Made by a program: the position numbers and the translations under genes
Notes under the pieces: generated by a model
Database searches by the model: none
What the model was told of the DNA's origin: nothing
What the model saw: the letters and a program-made list of their open reading frames with translations, nothing else
Origin: Paenibacillus fonticola DSM 21315
GTDB taxonomy: Bacteria; Bacillota; Bacilli; Paenibacillales; Paenibacillaceae
Reading direction: 5' to 3'
NCBI RefSeq assembly: GCF_000381905.1
Contig: NZ_KB907263.1
Location: forward strand, 77,599 to 129,072
DNA length: 51,474 nt
Shown: piece by piece, positions 43,880-51,474 of the stretch
How positions within the stretch are numbered: position 1 is the stretch's first letter
Layout: the number at the start of each line of letters is the position of its first letter

Positions 43880-44605
43880 TTACTGAGGAGGAACAAACTT
43901 ATATCCAATCCCTTTCATATTAATGATGATTTGGGGGGATTTTGGTTTGTTTTCGAGTTTTTTTCTTATTTTTGAAATATGCATGGCGACGGTCTTCTCT
44001 TCTCCGTAATAAGGTTCTTCTCCCCAGACCAATTGATAGATTTGGGTGGAGGTGAAAATTCGATTAGGATTTCTAAAAAAGAACTCGAGCAAATCCAGTT
44101 CTTTCGCCGTACACTCATAGCTTTGATCGTTGACGAGCAGCAGGGCGTCAGCCGGCTTTAAGACAAGATGGCCATAGTGGTATTCCCGGCTGTCTTTATG
44201 ATCCAGTTTTTCGTACAGGTTAGCCCGGTCCAGACTTTGTCTCCGGAACAAGCTTTGAATTCTGGCAACCACCTCGAGTGGATTAAACGGTTTAGTAATA
44301 TAATCGTCTCCGCCGATTCCGAGTCCGGTCAATTTATCAAAATCGCTCGAACAGGAACTAATAAAAATAATAGGGGTGTTCGTCTTGCTTCTAATTTTCG
44401 TGCATAGCTCAAAGCCATGAATGTCAGGGAGCATCACGTCCAATAAAATAACGTCAAATGAATGTCTGTCAATGAGCTCCAACGCTGCATTCCCTGATGA
44501 GCAAGTGTAGATGGAATCGTACCGCTCCTTCTTTAAAATAATTTCCAATAACGTCAAAATACCTTCTTCATCATCGACTAGAAGTATTTTCTCGGGTCTG
44601 ATCAA
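43880..44605 (-). CDS. OmpR-family response regulator
   Basis: This 241-aa protein is read from TTG 44605, 9 nt after gggagg; an in-frame TTG at 44626 would overlap that site. The receiver domain (1-115) has the acidic pair in VDDEEG, the phospho-acceptor D56 in VILLDVMLPD and Lys in TKPFNP. The C-terminal winged helix (about 140-238) has ELDLLEFFFRNPNRIF and VAMHISKIRKKLE. It probably binds tandem direct repeats such as those before the ABC operon. Confidence 0.94.
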   Translation of the reverse strand: MIRPEKILLVDDEEGILTLLEIILKKERYDSIYTCSSGNAALELIDRHSFDVILLDVMLPDIHGFELCTKIRSKTNTPIIFISSCSSDFDKLTGLGIGGDDYITKPFNPLEVVARIQSLFRRQSLDRANLYEKLDHKDSREYHYGHLVLKPADALLLVNDQSYECTAKELDLLEFFFRNPNRIFTSTQIYQLVWGEEPYYGEEKTVAMHISKIRKKLENKPKSPQIIINMKGIGYKFVPPQ

Positions 44606-44745
44606 TATGTATTTCCTCCCTATCAACTGCAGTGTACGGCGCTAGTTTCGTTCATCTTACCTCAATTATACAATTTATTTCAATATATGGATGGATGTTT
44701 TGAAGAAAGGAAGGCGGTAAAAGTAAAAGGCGATAGGGTGAAAAT

Positions 44746-44790
44746 ACAAAAAACGGAGAAACGCCGGCGGATCCGCCAGTTTTCTCCGGG
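44746..44790 (-). terminator. Terminator of the YugP-like gene
   Basis: The outer stem ggagaaa / tttctcc encloses the perfect palindrome ggcggatccgcc and is followed on the minus strand by six T residues. Confidence 0.88.
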
Positions 44791-44819
44791 TATTATCATC
44801 TATTTAAGCTCACGCTGCA

Positions 44820-45506
44820 TTATTCGCGAGCACGGCTTTCCAGTAAAATCATAACGAAACGGAGCAGCTCCAGCAGGGAAATTAGCGCTGCAGCGACATA
44901 GGTCAGGGCGGCTGCGTTTAGAACCTTGCCCACCTGCTGCTCTTCGCTGTGGGAGACCAAGCCGAGGCTTAGCATACCTTTGCGCGCCCGATGGGTAGCA
45001 TCGAACTCTACAGGCAAAGTAACCAGCTGGAACAGAACGGCGAAAGAGAAGAAGAATACGCCAACCCAGGCCAGATTCAGTGCGCCGAAGATGAAGCCGG
45101 CAAGAATGAGAAACGGCGACACGCGCGAAGTCAGATTGACGACAGGGAACATTTTGTGACGCAGCACAAGCATGGAATACGATTCCTTGTGTTGTATTGC
45201 ATGACCGACCTCATGACAGGCTACAGCGACCGAGGAAATGGAATTTTCATAAAATACGGGCTCTGATAGCCGGACTACACGTTTCATCGGATCGTAGTGA
45301 TCTGTCAGACTGCCGCGCACAGGTTCGATTGGGATATCGTACAAACCGTTGGCGTCCAGCATCCGCCGTGCGGCGTCGTGTCCGGTCAAGCCATACAAAT
45401 TGGGAACTTTTGCGAAACGGTTAAACGTGCCTTTTACTTTAAATTGTGCCCAAAAGGACAAAGCAATGGCTATAATAAGCAGCAAAAAAATAACATTAGA
45501 GTTCAT
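44820..45506 (-). CDS. Zinc metallopeptidase, YugP family (PF04298)
   Basis: This 228-aa membrane protein starts at ATG 45506, with ggggg 10 nt upstream. An N-terminal helix (4-20) and two or three C-terminal helices surround the zinc-binding HEVGH (98-102). GTFNRFAKVPNLYGLTGHDAARRML near the start and PVEFDATHRARKGML after the membrane part are typical. The function is unknown, though membrane protein turnover is likely. It is monocistronic. Confidence 0.92.
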   Translation of the reverse strand: MNSNVIFLLLIIAIALSFWAQFKVKGTFNRFAKVPNLYGLTGHDAARRMLDANGLYDIPIEPVRGSLTDHYDPMKRVVRLSEPVFYENSISSVAVACHEVGHAIQHKESYSMLVLRHKMFPVVNLTSRVSPFLILAGFIFGALNLAWVGVFFFSFAVLFQLVTLPVEFDATHRARKGMLSLGLVSHSEEQQVGKVLNAAALTYVAAALISLLELLRFVMILLESRARE

Positions 45507-45615
45507 GGTGTTTATTCCCCCTGTTGAATGTAGTGTCATAGTAGTCTTAGGCGAATAATTTGATCGTAGATGTTCTGTTATTATTTTATTAGTATTTATT
45601 ATATTTTATTTAATT

Positions 45616-46050
45616 TTAAATAAATGGTCCCTGATTAATTAAAATATATAGTGCATCGATACAGGCGAGGCTTTGCGGCATTAGACTAGAAAACGCTTTG
45701 CGAGCCTGCCCCGGCTTTAAATTGGATATGAGCGGCTCGAGTTCCTTGACTTCCCGCTCCAGCCTCTGCATATGAATTTCGAGCGAGCTTAATTTTTCCG
45801 TTACTTGCTCTTCATGACTAACCTTGTTCCATTGCTCCAGTTTTGCGCGAATCTCCTCTAAAGTATATTTCTCCTGTTTTAACTGATTAATTCGCTTCAA
45901 CTGGTTCAAGGTCTCCGAGCTATACAAACGATAATTTGTCTCTGTTCGTGTCTCCGGCTTAATGAGCATCAGCTTCGTGTAGTAGTCAATCGTTCGTTCA
46001 CTTACGTTTGCCGCTTTGGCCAGCTCGCCGATTTTGTATAATTGGATCAT
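45616..46050 (-). CDS. MerR family transcriptional regulator
   Basis: This 144-aa protein has the winged-helix MerR domain at 1-70 (YKIGELAKAANVSERTIDYYTKLMLI then TNYRLYSSETLNQLKRI) and a coiled-coil dimerisation helix (72-107). The short C-terminal part has a single Cys (C129), so it is not a typical multi-Cys metal sensor. The ATG follows gaggtgag. The target genes are unknown. Confidence 0.92.
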   Translation of the reverse strand: MIQLYKIGELAKAANVSERTIDYYTKLMLIKPETRTETNYRLYSSETLNQLKRINQLKQEKYTLEEIRAKLEQWNKVSHEEQVTEKLSSLEIHMQRLEREVKELEPLISNLKPGQARKAFSSLMPQSLACIDALYILINQGPFI

Positions 46051-46152
46051 CCCAAAAGGCTCACCTCACTCCTGAAGACTCATTGTTTTTATATATGATT
46101 CTATAAAATAATGATACCTGAAACATAACTGTACAGTCAAACGTTATGCTTT

Positions 46153-46665
46153 CTAATCGCTAGTTACTATCTTTGAATCCATAATGACTATGTCAGCCGG
46201 GTCTAACGTTGGTAATTTTGATCCCATTCGAGTAACATGATATCCATTCAGAGTAAATCGGTAACCGTCATGCGCCTCTTGAACAATATCCTCCGCCGGA
46301 TGGCAAGATCCGATGAGATACAGCCTTAACAAGCTGGAAAATAAGGGCAGCTGCTGCAAGTCGGTCTCCGAAGGAACAGGGAGGGCGGAGGGATGGCTAT
46401 GGAAGAGCCCGATTAGCCTGGAATTGAAGCAGCACTTTACCCATTGTTCCGGGTCCAGCACAAAGTTCTGATGCGGGCGGGGCGACACATTTCTGATCGG
46501 TAGATAGCTGTCAATGACGGGGGGATCCGCGGTCATATTGCCAAATAAGACCCCGCAAGCTTCCTGGGGATACCGGCTTGAGGCATCTTCCTTCATCTGC
46601 TCATAAACGTGCGGGACGATCACCCATTTATGGGGAAGGCGGTGCTGCTCGCCGTGATTCCACAT
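46153..46665 (-). CDS. JAMM/MPN-domain protein (M67-like metallopeptidase)
   Basis: This 170-aa protein covers residues 15-145 with a JAB/MPN+ domain. The zinc and catalytic residues are all present: E35 in YPQEACGVLFG, and the H89-x-H91-x7-S99-xx-D102 signature in LFHSHPSALPVPSETDLQ. Bacterial members act as isopeptidases or on sulfur-carrier proteins (CysO/ThiS-like). No ubiquitin-like or E1-like gene is adjacent, so the partner is unknown. The start is at ATG 46665, divergent from the ResA-like gene. Confidence 0.88.
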   Translation of the reverse strand: MWNHGEQHRLPHKWVIVPHVYEQMKEDASSRYPQEACGVLFGNMTADPPVIDSYLPIRNVSPRPHQNFVLDPEQWVKCCFNSRLIGLFHSHPSALPVPSETDLQQLPLFSSLLRLYLIGSCHPAEDIVQEAHDGYRFTLNGYHVTRMGSKLPTLDPADIVIMDSKIVTSD

Positions 46666-46689
46666 TACATGTTCACCTCATTTCAGCGA

Positions 46690-46719
46690 TTGTAACAATT
46701 TATGAAAAAAGGGTACAAT
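46690..46719 (+). promoter_or_regulatory. Candidate promoter of the ResA-like gene
   Basis: TTGTAA and TACAAT are separated by 18 bp. The start of transcription would be near 46726. Confidence 0.55.
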
Positions 46720-46784
46720 AACAAATATCAATCCTTTACGCCAGGATCATGTACGATTACAACAAGCAAAGGAAGAAATGTCAA

Positions 46785-47378
46785 ATGAGAAGAAAAAATT
46801 TATGGATATTGGTGGCTATGCTAATTTTATTAGGGATTGCACTGTACCAGAATTCCGGGTCAGACCTGTTATCGCTTGGACTGGGGGGAAAGGAGCCGGC
46901 AACCGGACAAAAAGAGGTGAAAACCTTAGGAACAGCCGTCGCTGAAAAGGCACCCAAGCCTGGCTCATTATCCCCTTCCTTTGCCTTGCCAGGAATGGAT
47001 GGGCAGACCTATAAGGTGGGGGGAGAGCGGGACAAGCCGGTGCTGGTAAATTTCTGGGCGTCCTGGTGCGATCCTTGCAAGGACGAGGCACCCGATCTGG
47101 TCAAAATGTATGAGAAATACGGAGATAAGTTAGACATATACGGCGTTAATGTCACCGCCTACGATACGGTTGAGCAAGCAGAGGCGTTTGTGCAGGAATA
47201 CGGCATTAAATTTCCGGTTCTTCTGGATAAGAAAGAGGAAGCCTACAAACTGTTTAACGGGATAGCTTTCCCGACGAACGTACTCATTGATCAAAATGGC
47301 GTTATTCAAGACGTTGTTGTAGGTATTTTGCCGCCGAAAGATTTGGAGGCTAAGGTAAAGAAACTGCTGAATTCCTAG
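46785..47378 (+). CDS. ResA/TlpA-like membrane-anchored thiol-disulfide oxidoreductase
   Basis: This 197-aa protein starts at ATG 46785, 9 nt after aaggaag; an in-frame ATG at 46749 is less likely. An N-terminal membrane anchor (6-21) and a linker precede an extracytoplasmic thioredoxin-like domain (about 60-195). The active site is C95-x-x-C98 in WASWCDPC, with the cis-Pro in FNGIAFPTNV. Relatives reduce apocytochrome c (ResA) or spore-coat/PBP thiols (StoA). No cytochrome genes adjoin, so the partner is open. Confidence 0.93.
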   Translation: MRRKNLWILVAMLILLGIALYQNSGSDLLSLGLGGKEPATGQKEVKTLGTAVAEKAPKPGSLSPSFALPGMDGQTYKVGGERDKPVLVNFWASWCDPCKDEAPDLVKMYEKYGDKLDIYGVNVTAYDTVEQAEAFVQEYGIKFPVLLDKKEEAYKLFNGIAFPTNVLIDQNGVIQDVVVGILPPKDLEAKVKKLLNS

Positions 47379-47429
47379 CTTTCTTTCTAAGTAAAGGAGG
47401 CGGCTAGCGAATGCCGCTCGCTTAAATTG

Positions 47430-47473
47430 AGAAAGCCCGGATGTCCTGTTGTTAAGGATTATCCGGGCTTTCT
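47430..47473. terminator. Bidirectional stem-loop between ResA-like and cimA genes
   Basis: A perfect outer stem, agaaagcccggat / atccgggctttct, encloses an inner tcct / agga stem. T-tracts are short, so it may be a moderate terminator for both converging genes. Confidence 0.8.
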
Positions 47474-47512
47474 GCGGCCATTGGTCATATGGAAAATTGA
47501 ATAACGGGGGGA

Positions 47513-49129
47513 TCAGTGATTCATTAATCCTTGTCCCGCGGACTTCAATTCTTCGTGCTCATGTTTTGTTTGCCCAAGCAGGGCGTACCGCAGACTGTCT
47601 ACGAGAGCTTCCCAGCTAGCTTCAATGACATTGCTGGACACTCCGACTGTACTCCAGGAGTTTAAGGCATCCTTCGATTCAATTAGAACTCTGACTTTGG
47701 AGGCTGTAGCATCTTTATCGTCAAGCACTCTGACTTTGTAATCGGATAAGTGAATGCTGCTTAATCCAGGGTAGTAAGAAATCAGCGCCTTGCGCAGGGC
47801 ATTGTCGAGAGCGTTCACAGGACCATTGCCTTCGGCAGCCGTATACAGGCTGTTCCCGTCGATGTTCAGTTTAATAAATGCTTCGGAGACGACAGGCTTG
47901 CCGGCGGATTTCTCGACGAGCATCTTAAACGATTCAAAGACGAACAGCTCCTTCATCTCCCCGTTTGCCTGGCGAAGCAGCAGCTCTAGGGAGGCGTCTG
48001 CGCCCTCGAACTGATAGCCCTGATGCTCCAGATCTTTGATTTTTGATATGACTTGCCGTGTCTCCTCGTTCTCAGGATCAAATTTGATGCCCATTTCCTG
48101 CGCCTTGGAGAGGATGTTGCTCTGTCCGGCGAGCTCGGAAACAAGCACCCGCTGGCGGTTGCCGACCGTTTCCGGGGTAATGTGCTCGTAAGTACGCGAA
48201 TCGCGCAAAATCGCCGACACGTGGATGCCCCCCTTATGGGCGAAAGCAGCCGTGCCTACATACGGCTGTCCTACCGGCATGTGCACATTGGCGATCTCAC
48301 TGACGTAGCGTGCCGTATTCGTAAGCTGATTCAGTTGCTCCGGGTCAATGACGTCATAGCCAAGCTTGAGCTGCAGATTAGGGATAATCGAGCACAGGTT
48401 GGCATTTCCGCAGCGCTCCCCGTAGCCATTCATCGTCCCTTGAACTTGCTCGGCCCCTGCGCGAATGGCGTTCAGCGCGTTGGCGACAGCCAATTCACAG
48501 TCATTATGCGTATGAATTCCAAGCCGTGCAGTTGTAACGCGGCCAGCAAGCACAGAGACGATATCATACACCTCATGCGGCATCGTACCGCCGTTCGTAT
48601 CGCACATGACCAGCCAGTCTGCCCCGGCTTCCTCTGCCTTGCGCATGACGGCCAGAGCATATTCAGGATTGTTCTTGTATCCGTCGAAGAAATGCTCGGC
48701 ATCGAACAGCACTTCCATTCCTTCCCGCTTCAAATAAGCGATGGAATCGTAAATCATCGCCAGGTTCTCTTCCAATGTCGTCTGGAGAGCGGTATGCACG
48801 TGGAAATCCCACGATTTGCCGACCAGGGAGGTCGCTCTGGCTCCGGATTCGAGTATGCGTTTCAAATTAGGATCGTGCTCAGCGATGCTGTCTTTACGCC
48901 GGGTGCTCCCGAAAGCGGTTATTTTAGCAGATAGTTTGAGTTCCTGAACTCTTTTGAAAAACTCAATGTCCTTACTGTTACTGCCAGGAATGCCGCCTTC
49001 GATATAATGAACACCCAGTTGATCCAGCTTTTTGGCTATCTTCAACTTATCGTCCGCAGACAGGCTAATTCCTTCGCCCTGAGTGCCATCACGTAATGTT
49101 GTGTCGAAGATGGTTACAGCCTTTGACAT
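47513..49129 (-). CDS. cimA: (R)-citramalate synthase
   Basis: This 538-aa enzyme starts at ATG 49129; ggggg lies 11 nt upstream and an in-frame ATG at 49159 is less likely. It condenses pyruvate and acetyl-CoA to citramalate, giving 2-oxobutanoate for isoleucine. The HMGL-like TIM barrel has IFDTTLRDGTQGEG at the N-terminus, LGIHTHNDCELAVANAL with the metal-binding HxH, and MNGYGERCGNANL, which distinguishes CimA from 2-isopropylmalate synthase. The C-terminal regulatory LeuA dimer domain (about 400-525) is present, so isoleucine feedback is likely. It is monocistronic. Confidence 0.94.
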   Translation of the reverse strand: MSKAVTIFDTTLRDGTQGEGISLSADDKLKIAKKLDQLGVHYIEGGIPGSNSKDIEFFKRVQELKLSAKITAFGSTRRKDSIAEHDPNLKRILESGARATSLVGKSWDFHVHTALQTTLEENLAMIYDSIAYLKREGMEVLFDAEHFFDGYKNNPEYALAVMRKAEEAGADWLVMCDTNGGTMPHEVYDIVSVLAGRVTTARLGIHTHNDCELAVANALNAIRAGAEQVQGTMNGYGERCGNANLCSIIPNLQLKLGYDVIDPEQLNQLTNTARYVSEIANVHMPVGQPYVGTAAFAHKGGIHVSAILRDSRTYEHITPETVGNRQRVLVSELAGQSNILSKAQEMGIKFDPENEETRQVISKIKDLEHQGYQFEGADASLELLLRQANGEMKELFVFESFKMLVEKSAGKPVVSEAFIKLNIDGNSLYTAAEGNGPVNALDNALRKALISYYPGLSSIHLSDYKVRVLDDKDATASKVRVLIESKDALNSWSTVGVSSNVIEASWEALVDSLRYALLGQTKHEHEELKSAGQGLMNH

Positions 49130-49190
49130 AATGAAAATGTCCCCCTTTTTGGATATCATCTGAGTGTCAGCTCTGATTTTATAATTTCTA

Positions 49191-49219
49191 ATTATAGCAT
49201 TTGTGTTTTAAATGTGACA
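49191..49219 (-). promoter_or_regulatory. Candidate promoter of cimA
   Basis: On the minus strand TGTCAC and TATAAT are separated by 17 bp, with a start near 49184. The leader is only about 55 nt, with no T-box or other riboswitch visible. Confidence 0.6.
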
Positions 49220-49246
49220 CCGTTTTTATGAATTTGCCCGGTTGTG

Positions 49247-49275
49247 TTGACCCTGATTGGCGATAAATGTATGCT
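49247..49275 (+). promoter_or_regulatory. Candidate promoter of dinB
   Basis: TTGACC and TATGCT are separated by 17 bp, giving a start near 49283 and a leader of about 128 nt. No LexA box (CGAACRNRYGTTCG type) is seen nearby. Confidence 0.55.
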
Positions 49276-49410
49276 TTCCTTGTATATAGCTTTTCAGGGG
49301 CAGCGTTCAAGAAGACAGAAGCCTAATGGCAGAAAACTGTATACCCAACCAATTTCTCGAAGGATGACACCACTTTAAATAAATAGTTTGTTAAAAAAGA
49401 GGGAACGCTA

Positions 49411-50697
49411 GTGAGAAATATCGACGATTATTATCCTGTGAACGGCAGGGTGGTTCTTCATATCGATATGAATGCATTTTATTGTTCTGTCCATGAGGCC
49501 GAGGAGCCGCAGAAGTACCGGAACAAACCGACAGCGGTCGCGGGAAGCGTTGAATTGCGCAAAGGGGTTATCGTCACCTGCTCCTATGCTGCACGGGCCA
49601 GAGGAATAAGGACGGGAATGACCGTCAGGGAGGGGCTGCGGAAATATCCGAAGCTTATTCTGATCGCTCCGGACTTTCATCTGTACCGCCGTTATTCGAA
49701 GGCTTTTATGGACATTGCTTATCGGTACACGCCGCTGCTGCAGGCCACATCCATCGATGAATGTTATTTGGACATTACCGGTTCCAGGCAGTTCGGCACC
49801 CCGCTGGAGATCGCCCATGAAATTCAATCGCGGATTGCCGCAGAGCTAGGGCTGCCTTGTTCGATTGGCATCGCGCCGAACAAACTGCTGGCCAAGATGG
49901 CGTCCGACATGAAGAAGCCGAAAGGCATTACGGTGCTTCGTTTGCGCGACGTGCCGTCGTTGCTCTGGGATAAGCCGTGCAGCGAGCTGTTCGGCATCGG
50001 CCGCAAGACGGGGGAGAAGCTGAAGAAGATGGGAATCTACACGCTGGGTCAGCTTGCCGCGACGGATGAGCAGGTGCTGTCCGAAAGGTTTGGCGTTATG
50101 GGTTTATGGATGAAGCAGGCAGCTCACGGCATTGACGAATCACCTGTCCGTGAAGAACGGGAGAAGAATAAATCCATCGGCCATACGACAACGCTGCCCA
50201 GGGACGTTACAGATCTGGAAGATGTGAAGCGAATCATGCTGAATTTGGCGGATCAGGTGGCTAGGCGTTTGCGCCGCCAGCAATTGATGGCGCAAACGGT
50301 GCAAATTACGATTCGTACGCCCGACATGAAGACGATTACTCGATCGCAGACACTCGGGAACGTAACGGAACAGGCGGACGACATTTATCGTGAAGCATGT
50401 GAGCTGTATCTTCGTCACTGGAACAAAGGCAAGCCGATAAGGCTGCTTGGCATCACACTGCAAAATTTGGTGCCGCGGGAGAGCTCGGCACTCCAGCTGG
50501 ATCTGTTTGACTACGAGCAGCAGCCTAAAAAGGAATCGCTAACCAAGACGATGGATTTGCTGCGGGATAAATTCGGGGAGGATGCGATATTGACCGCAGG
50601 CATGCTTAGCGATGATCCTTCTGCGCTTATCCGGAACTACAAAATTCGCGGCACATCTCTGCAAACCGATTTTCTCCGGGAAAATCGGGAGGAATGA
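49411..50697 (+). CDS. dinB: DNA polymerase IV (Y-family translesion polymerase)
   Basis: This 428-aa protein starts at GTG, 7 nt after gaggg. Catalytic carboxylates are D19 in HIDMNAFYCSVH and D116-E117 in SIDECYLD. The steric-gate position is Tyr24 rather than the Phe of E. coli Pol IV. Palm, fingers, thumb (helix-hairpin-helix ELFGIGRKTGEKLKKMGI) and little-finger domains are complete, and the beta-clamp-binding motif QLDLFD lies near the C-terminus. It is similar to B. subtilis YqjH/YqjW. Its TGA stop is the first three bases of a Fur-type palindrome. Confidence 0.95.
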   Translation: MRNIDDYYPVNGRVVLHIDMNAFYCSVHEAEEPQKYRNKPTAVAGSVELRKGVIVTCSYAARARGIRTGMTVREGLRKYPKLILIAPDFHLYRRYSKAFMDIAYRYTPLLQATSIDECYLDITGSRQFGTPLEIAHEIQSRIAAELGLPCSIGIAPNKLLAKMASDMKKPKGITVLRLRDVPSLLWDKPCSELFGIGRKTGEKLKKMGIYTLGQLAATDEQVLSERFGVMGLWMKQAAHGIDESPVREEREKNKSIGHTTTLPRDVTDLEDVKRIMLNLADQVARRLRRQQLMAQTVQITIRTPDMKTITRSQTLGNVTEQADDIYREACELYLRHWNKGKPIRLLGITLQNLVPRESSALQLDLFDYEQQPKKESLTKTMDLLRDKFGEDAILTAGMLSDDPSALIRNYKIRGTSLQTDFLRENREE

Positions 50698-50709
50698 TAA
50701 TGATTATCA
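50695..50709. promoter_or_regulatory. Perfect 7-1-7 Fur box
   Basis: TGATAATGATTATCA is an exact match to the 7-1-7 core consensus TGATAATNATTATCA of Bacillus Fur. It overlaps the dinB stop codon and ends 22 bp before the -35 of the ferredoxin promoter. PerR and Zur share similar 7-1-7 boxes but prefer different bases at positions 4-7. Confidence 0.85.
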
Positions 50710-50731
50710 ACGGAAAATGATGACAAATCAT

Positions 50732-50760
50732 TTGAAATTGCTTTCTTTTTATATTATATT
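50732..50760 (+). promoter_or_regulatory. Sigma-A promoter of the ferredoxin gene
   Basis: TTGAAA and TATATT are separated by 17 bp, with a start near 50767 and a leader of about 50 nt ending in caggagg. Confidence 0.7.
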
Positions 50761-50774
50761 GATCATGGTGGTAG

Positions 50775-51059
<285 letters not shown>

Positions 51060-51096
51060 GGTATAGAAACGGTAAACTTATCCTCGTCTGTGGAGA

Positions 51097-51131
51097 AGCA
51101 CCCCGCTTAGGATGGCTAGGGGGTGCTTTTT
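51097..51131 (+). terminator. Terminator of the ferredoxin gene
   Basis: The stem agcacccc / ggggtgct is followed by five T residues. Confidence 0.92.
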
Positions 51132-51258
51132 GCCGTTGTACTGACTTGGGACCACATTCGGGTCCCTTTATATTTGGGCTTTAGCCAGTTGAGTGCGCGA
51201 AACGCGCGAAACAAAAAAACTACCCGCTATGCGTGTAGAAGGATCGAGTGTTTGATCA

Positions 51259-51315
51259 CCAAGACCATTCCGTACAATTGAGATGTTCAGGCTCAAGGGA
51301 AAGGAATGGTTTTGG
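51259..51315. other. 57-nt two-tier hairpin of unknown function
   Basis: The 13-bp outer stem ccaagaccattcc / ggaatggttttgg pairs completely, with one G-U. It encloses an internal loop (gtacaa opposite gggaaa) and a second stem, ttgag / ctcaa, with a 9-nt apical loop. No flanking T-run marks it as a terminator. It resembles a structured RNA domain or a transposon-end structure. Confidence 0.7.
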
Positions 51316-51400
51316 ATGGCAAACCCGAAAATTACAGTGAAAGCCCCCGGCCTCAAACTAACGCCTATATTGTCCTTCACCCTGCAGAACATTTACAGAT

Positions 51401-51430
51401 TTCTGCATCCTATACTTCTGCATCCTATAC
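51401..51430. repeat. 15-bp direct tandem duplication
   Basis: The sequence ttctgcatcctatac occurs twice back to back at 51401-51415 and 51416-51430. Confidence 0.92.
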
Positions 51431-51474
51431 TAAGTATTTACGAATGGCCACGCAGTCACGCTGGAAAACCACGT

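Larger units (their letters stand above)
51132..51474. other. Non-coding right edge with several structured elements
   Basis: No credible protein-coding gene is seen in these 343 bp. A small hairpin, gggacc / ggtccc, lies at 51148-51166 followed by tttatattt. A direct repeat of gcgcgaaac lies at 51195-51212 and itself contains the hairpin gcgcg-aaa-cgcgc. A 57-nt two-tier hairpin lies at 51259-51315 and a 15-bp tandem duplication at 51401-51430. This may be the edge of a mobile element or an RNA gene that continues past the window. Confidence 0.6.

Noticed and set aside
48053..48934. 293-codon open frame antisense to cimA
   Set aside because: Shadow of the strongly supported cimA; no ribosome-binding site or recognisable domain.
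49130..49410. T-box riboswitch or LexA box in the cimA-dinB gap
   Set aside because: The cimA leader is only about 55 nt with no T-box motifs, and no LexA-type palindrome is present before dinB.
51168..51392. 74-codon minus-strand frame at the right edge
   Set aside because: No ribosome-binding site or known motif; it crosses the 57-nt hairpin and short repeats.

Overview
The window looks like a chromosomal segment of a spore-forming, low-to-medium GC Gram-positive bacterium, most probably Paenibacillus or a close relative. This is inferred from gene content (type-IIIC-like LTA synthase, hemE-hemH-hemY order, YtpB-type sesquarterpene synthase, YjcZ-type spore peptide, CshA helicase, YugP, YitT and YesL proteins), strong AGGAGG ribosome-binding sites and frequent TTG/GTG starts. 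No similarity search was possible. No rRNA, tRNA, prophage, CRISPR array or complete insertion sequence was seen.

Layout. 1-1100 is non-coding and opens with seven and a half copies of a 51-52 bp tandem repeat carrying a hairpin. 1105-1995 holds three small genes: a DUF1232 protein, a cysteine-free HesB/IscA-like protein rich in histidine, and a DUF1450 Cys-rich protein. 2064-5413 (minus) has an LTA synthase-like enzyme and a THUMP rRNA methyltransferase, separated by ten copies of a 10-bp repeat. 5618-7972 has an O-methyltransferase, an MFS exporter and a small membrane protein. 8168-11657 is the late heme operon hemE-hemH-hemY. 11808-17501 (plus) is a run of CapA-like, GDPD, FAH-family, DUF92 and ABC-F genes.

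17611-22395 (minus) holds a phosphodiester glycosidase, an M42 peptidase, a LapA-like protein, an oligoendopeptidase F with two in-frame starts (one adding a signal peptide) and two small proteins. 22610-28789 has a cold-shock protein, a small terpene-cyclase-like barrel protein, a nitroreductase, an MFS transporter, a small unknown protein, tetraprenyl-beta-curcumene synthase and phosphofructokinase, the last preceded by a duplicated 40-bp leader element. 29034-32974 (minus) has a MATE exporter, a putative glycoside hydrolase, a small unknown and a YitT protein.

33250-39228 has CshA, a YjcZ-like peptide, a YesL protein, a probable 6S RNA, a DUF1499 protein, thiol peroxidase, a rhomboid protease and a LysR regulator. 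39371-44605 is an ABC transporter plus DUF4097 lipoprotein operon facing a histidine kinase/response regulator pair, with 11-bp-spaced direct repeats in front of the ABC operon. 44820-47378 has YugP, a MerR regulator, a JAMM-domain protein and a ResA-like thioredoxin. 47513-51059 has citramalate synthase, DNA polymerase IV and a 4Fe-4S ferredoxin, with a perfect 7-1-7 Fur-type palindrome between the last two. The end (51132-51474) is non-coding and contains a 57-nt two-tier hairpin.

Most of the window is ordinary core genome. The best candidates for something new are the His-for-Cys IscA-like protein, the two-start oligoendopeptidase F, the Fur-type palindrome upstream of ferredoxin, the switch-like duplicated leader of pfkA, the hairpin repeat array at the left edge, and the structured element at the right edge.
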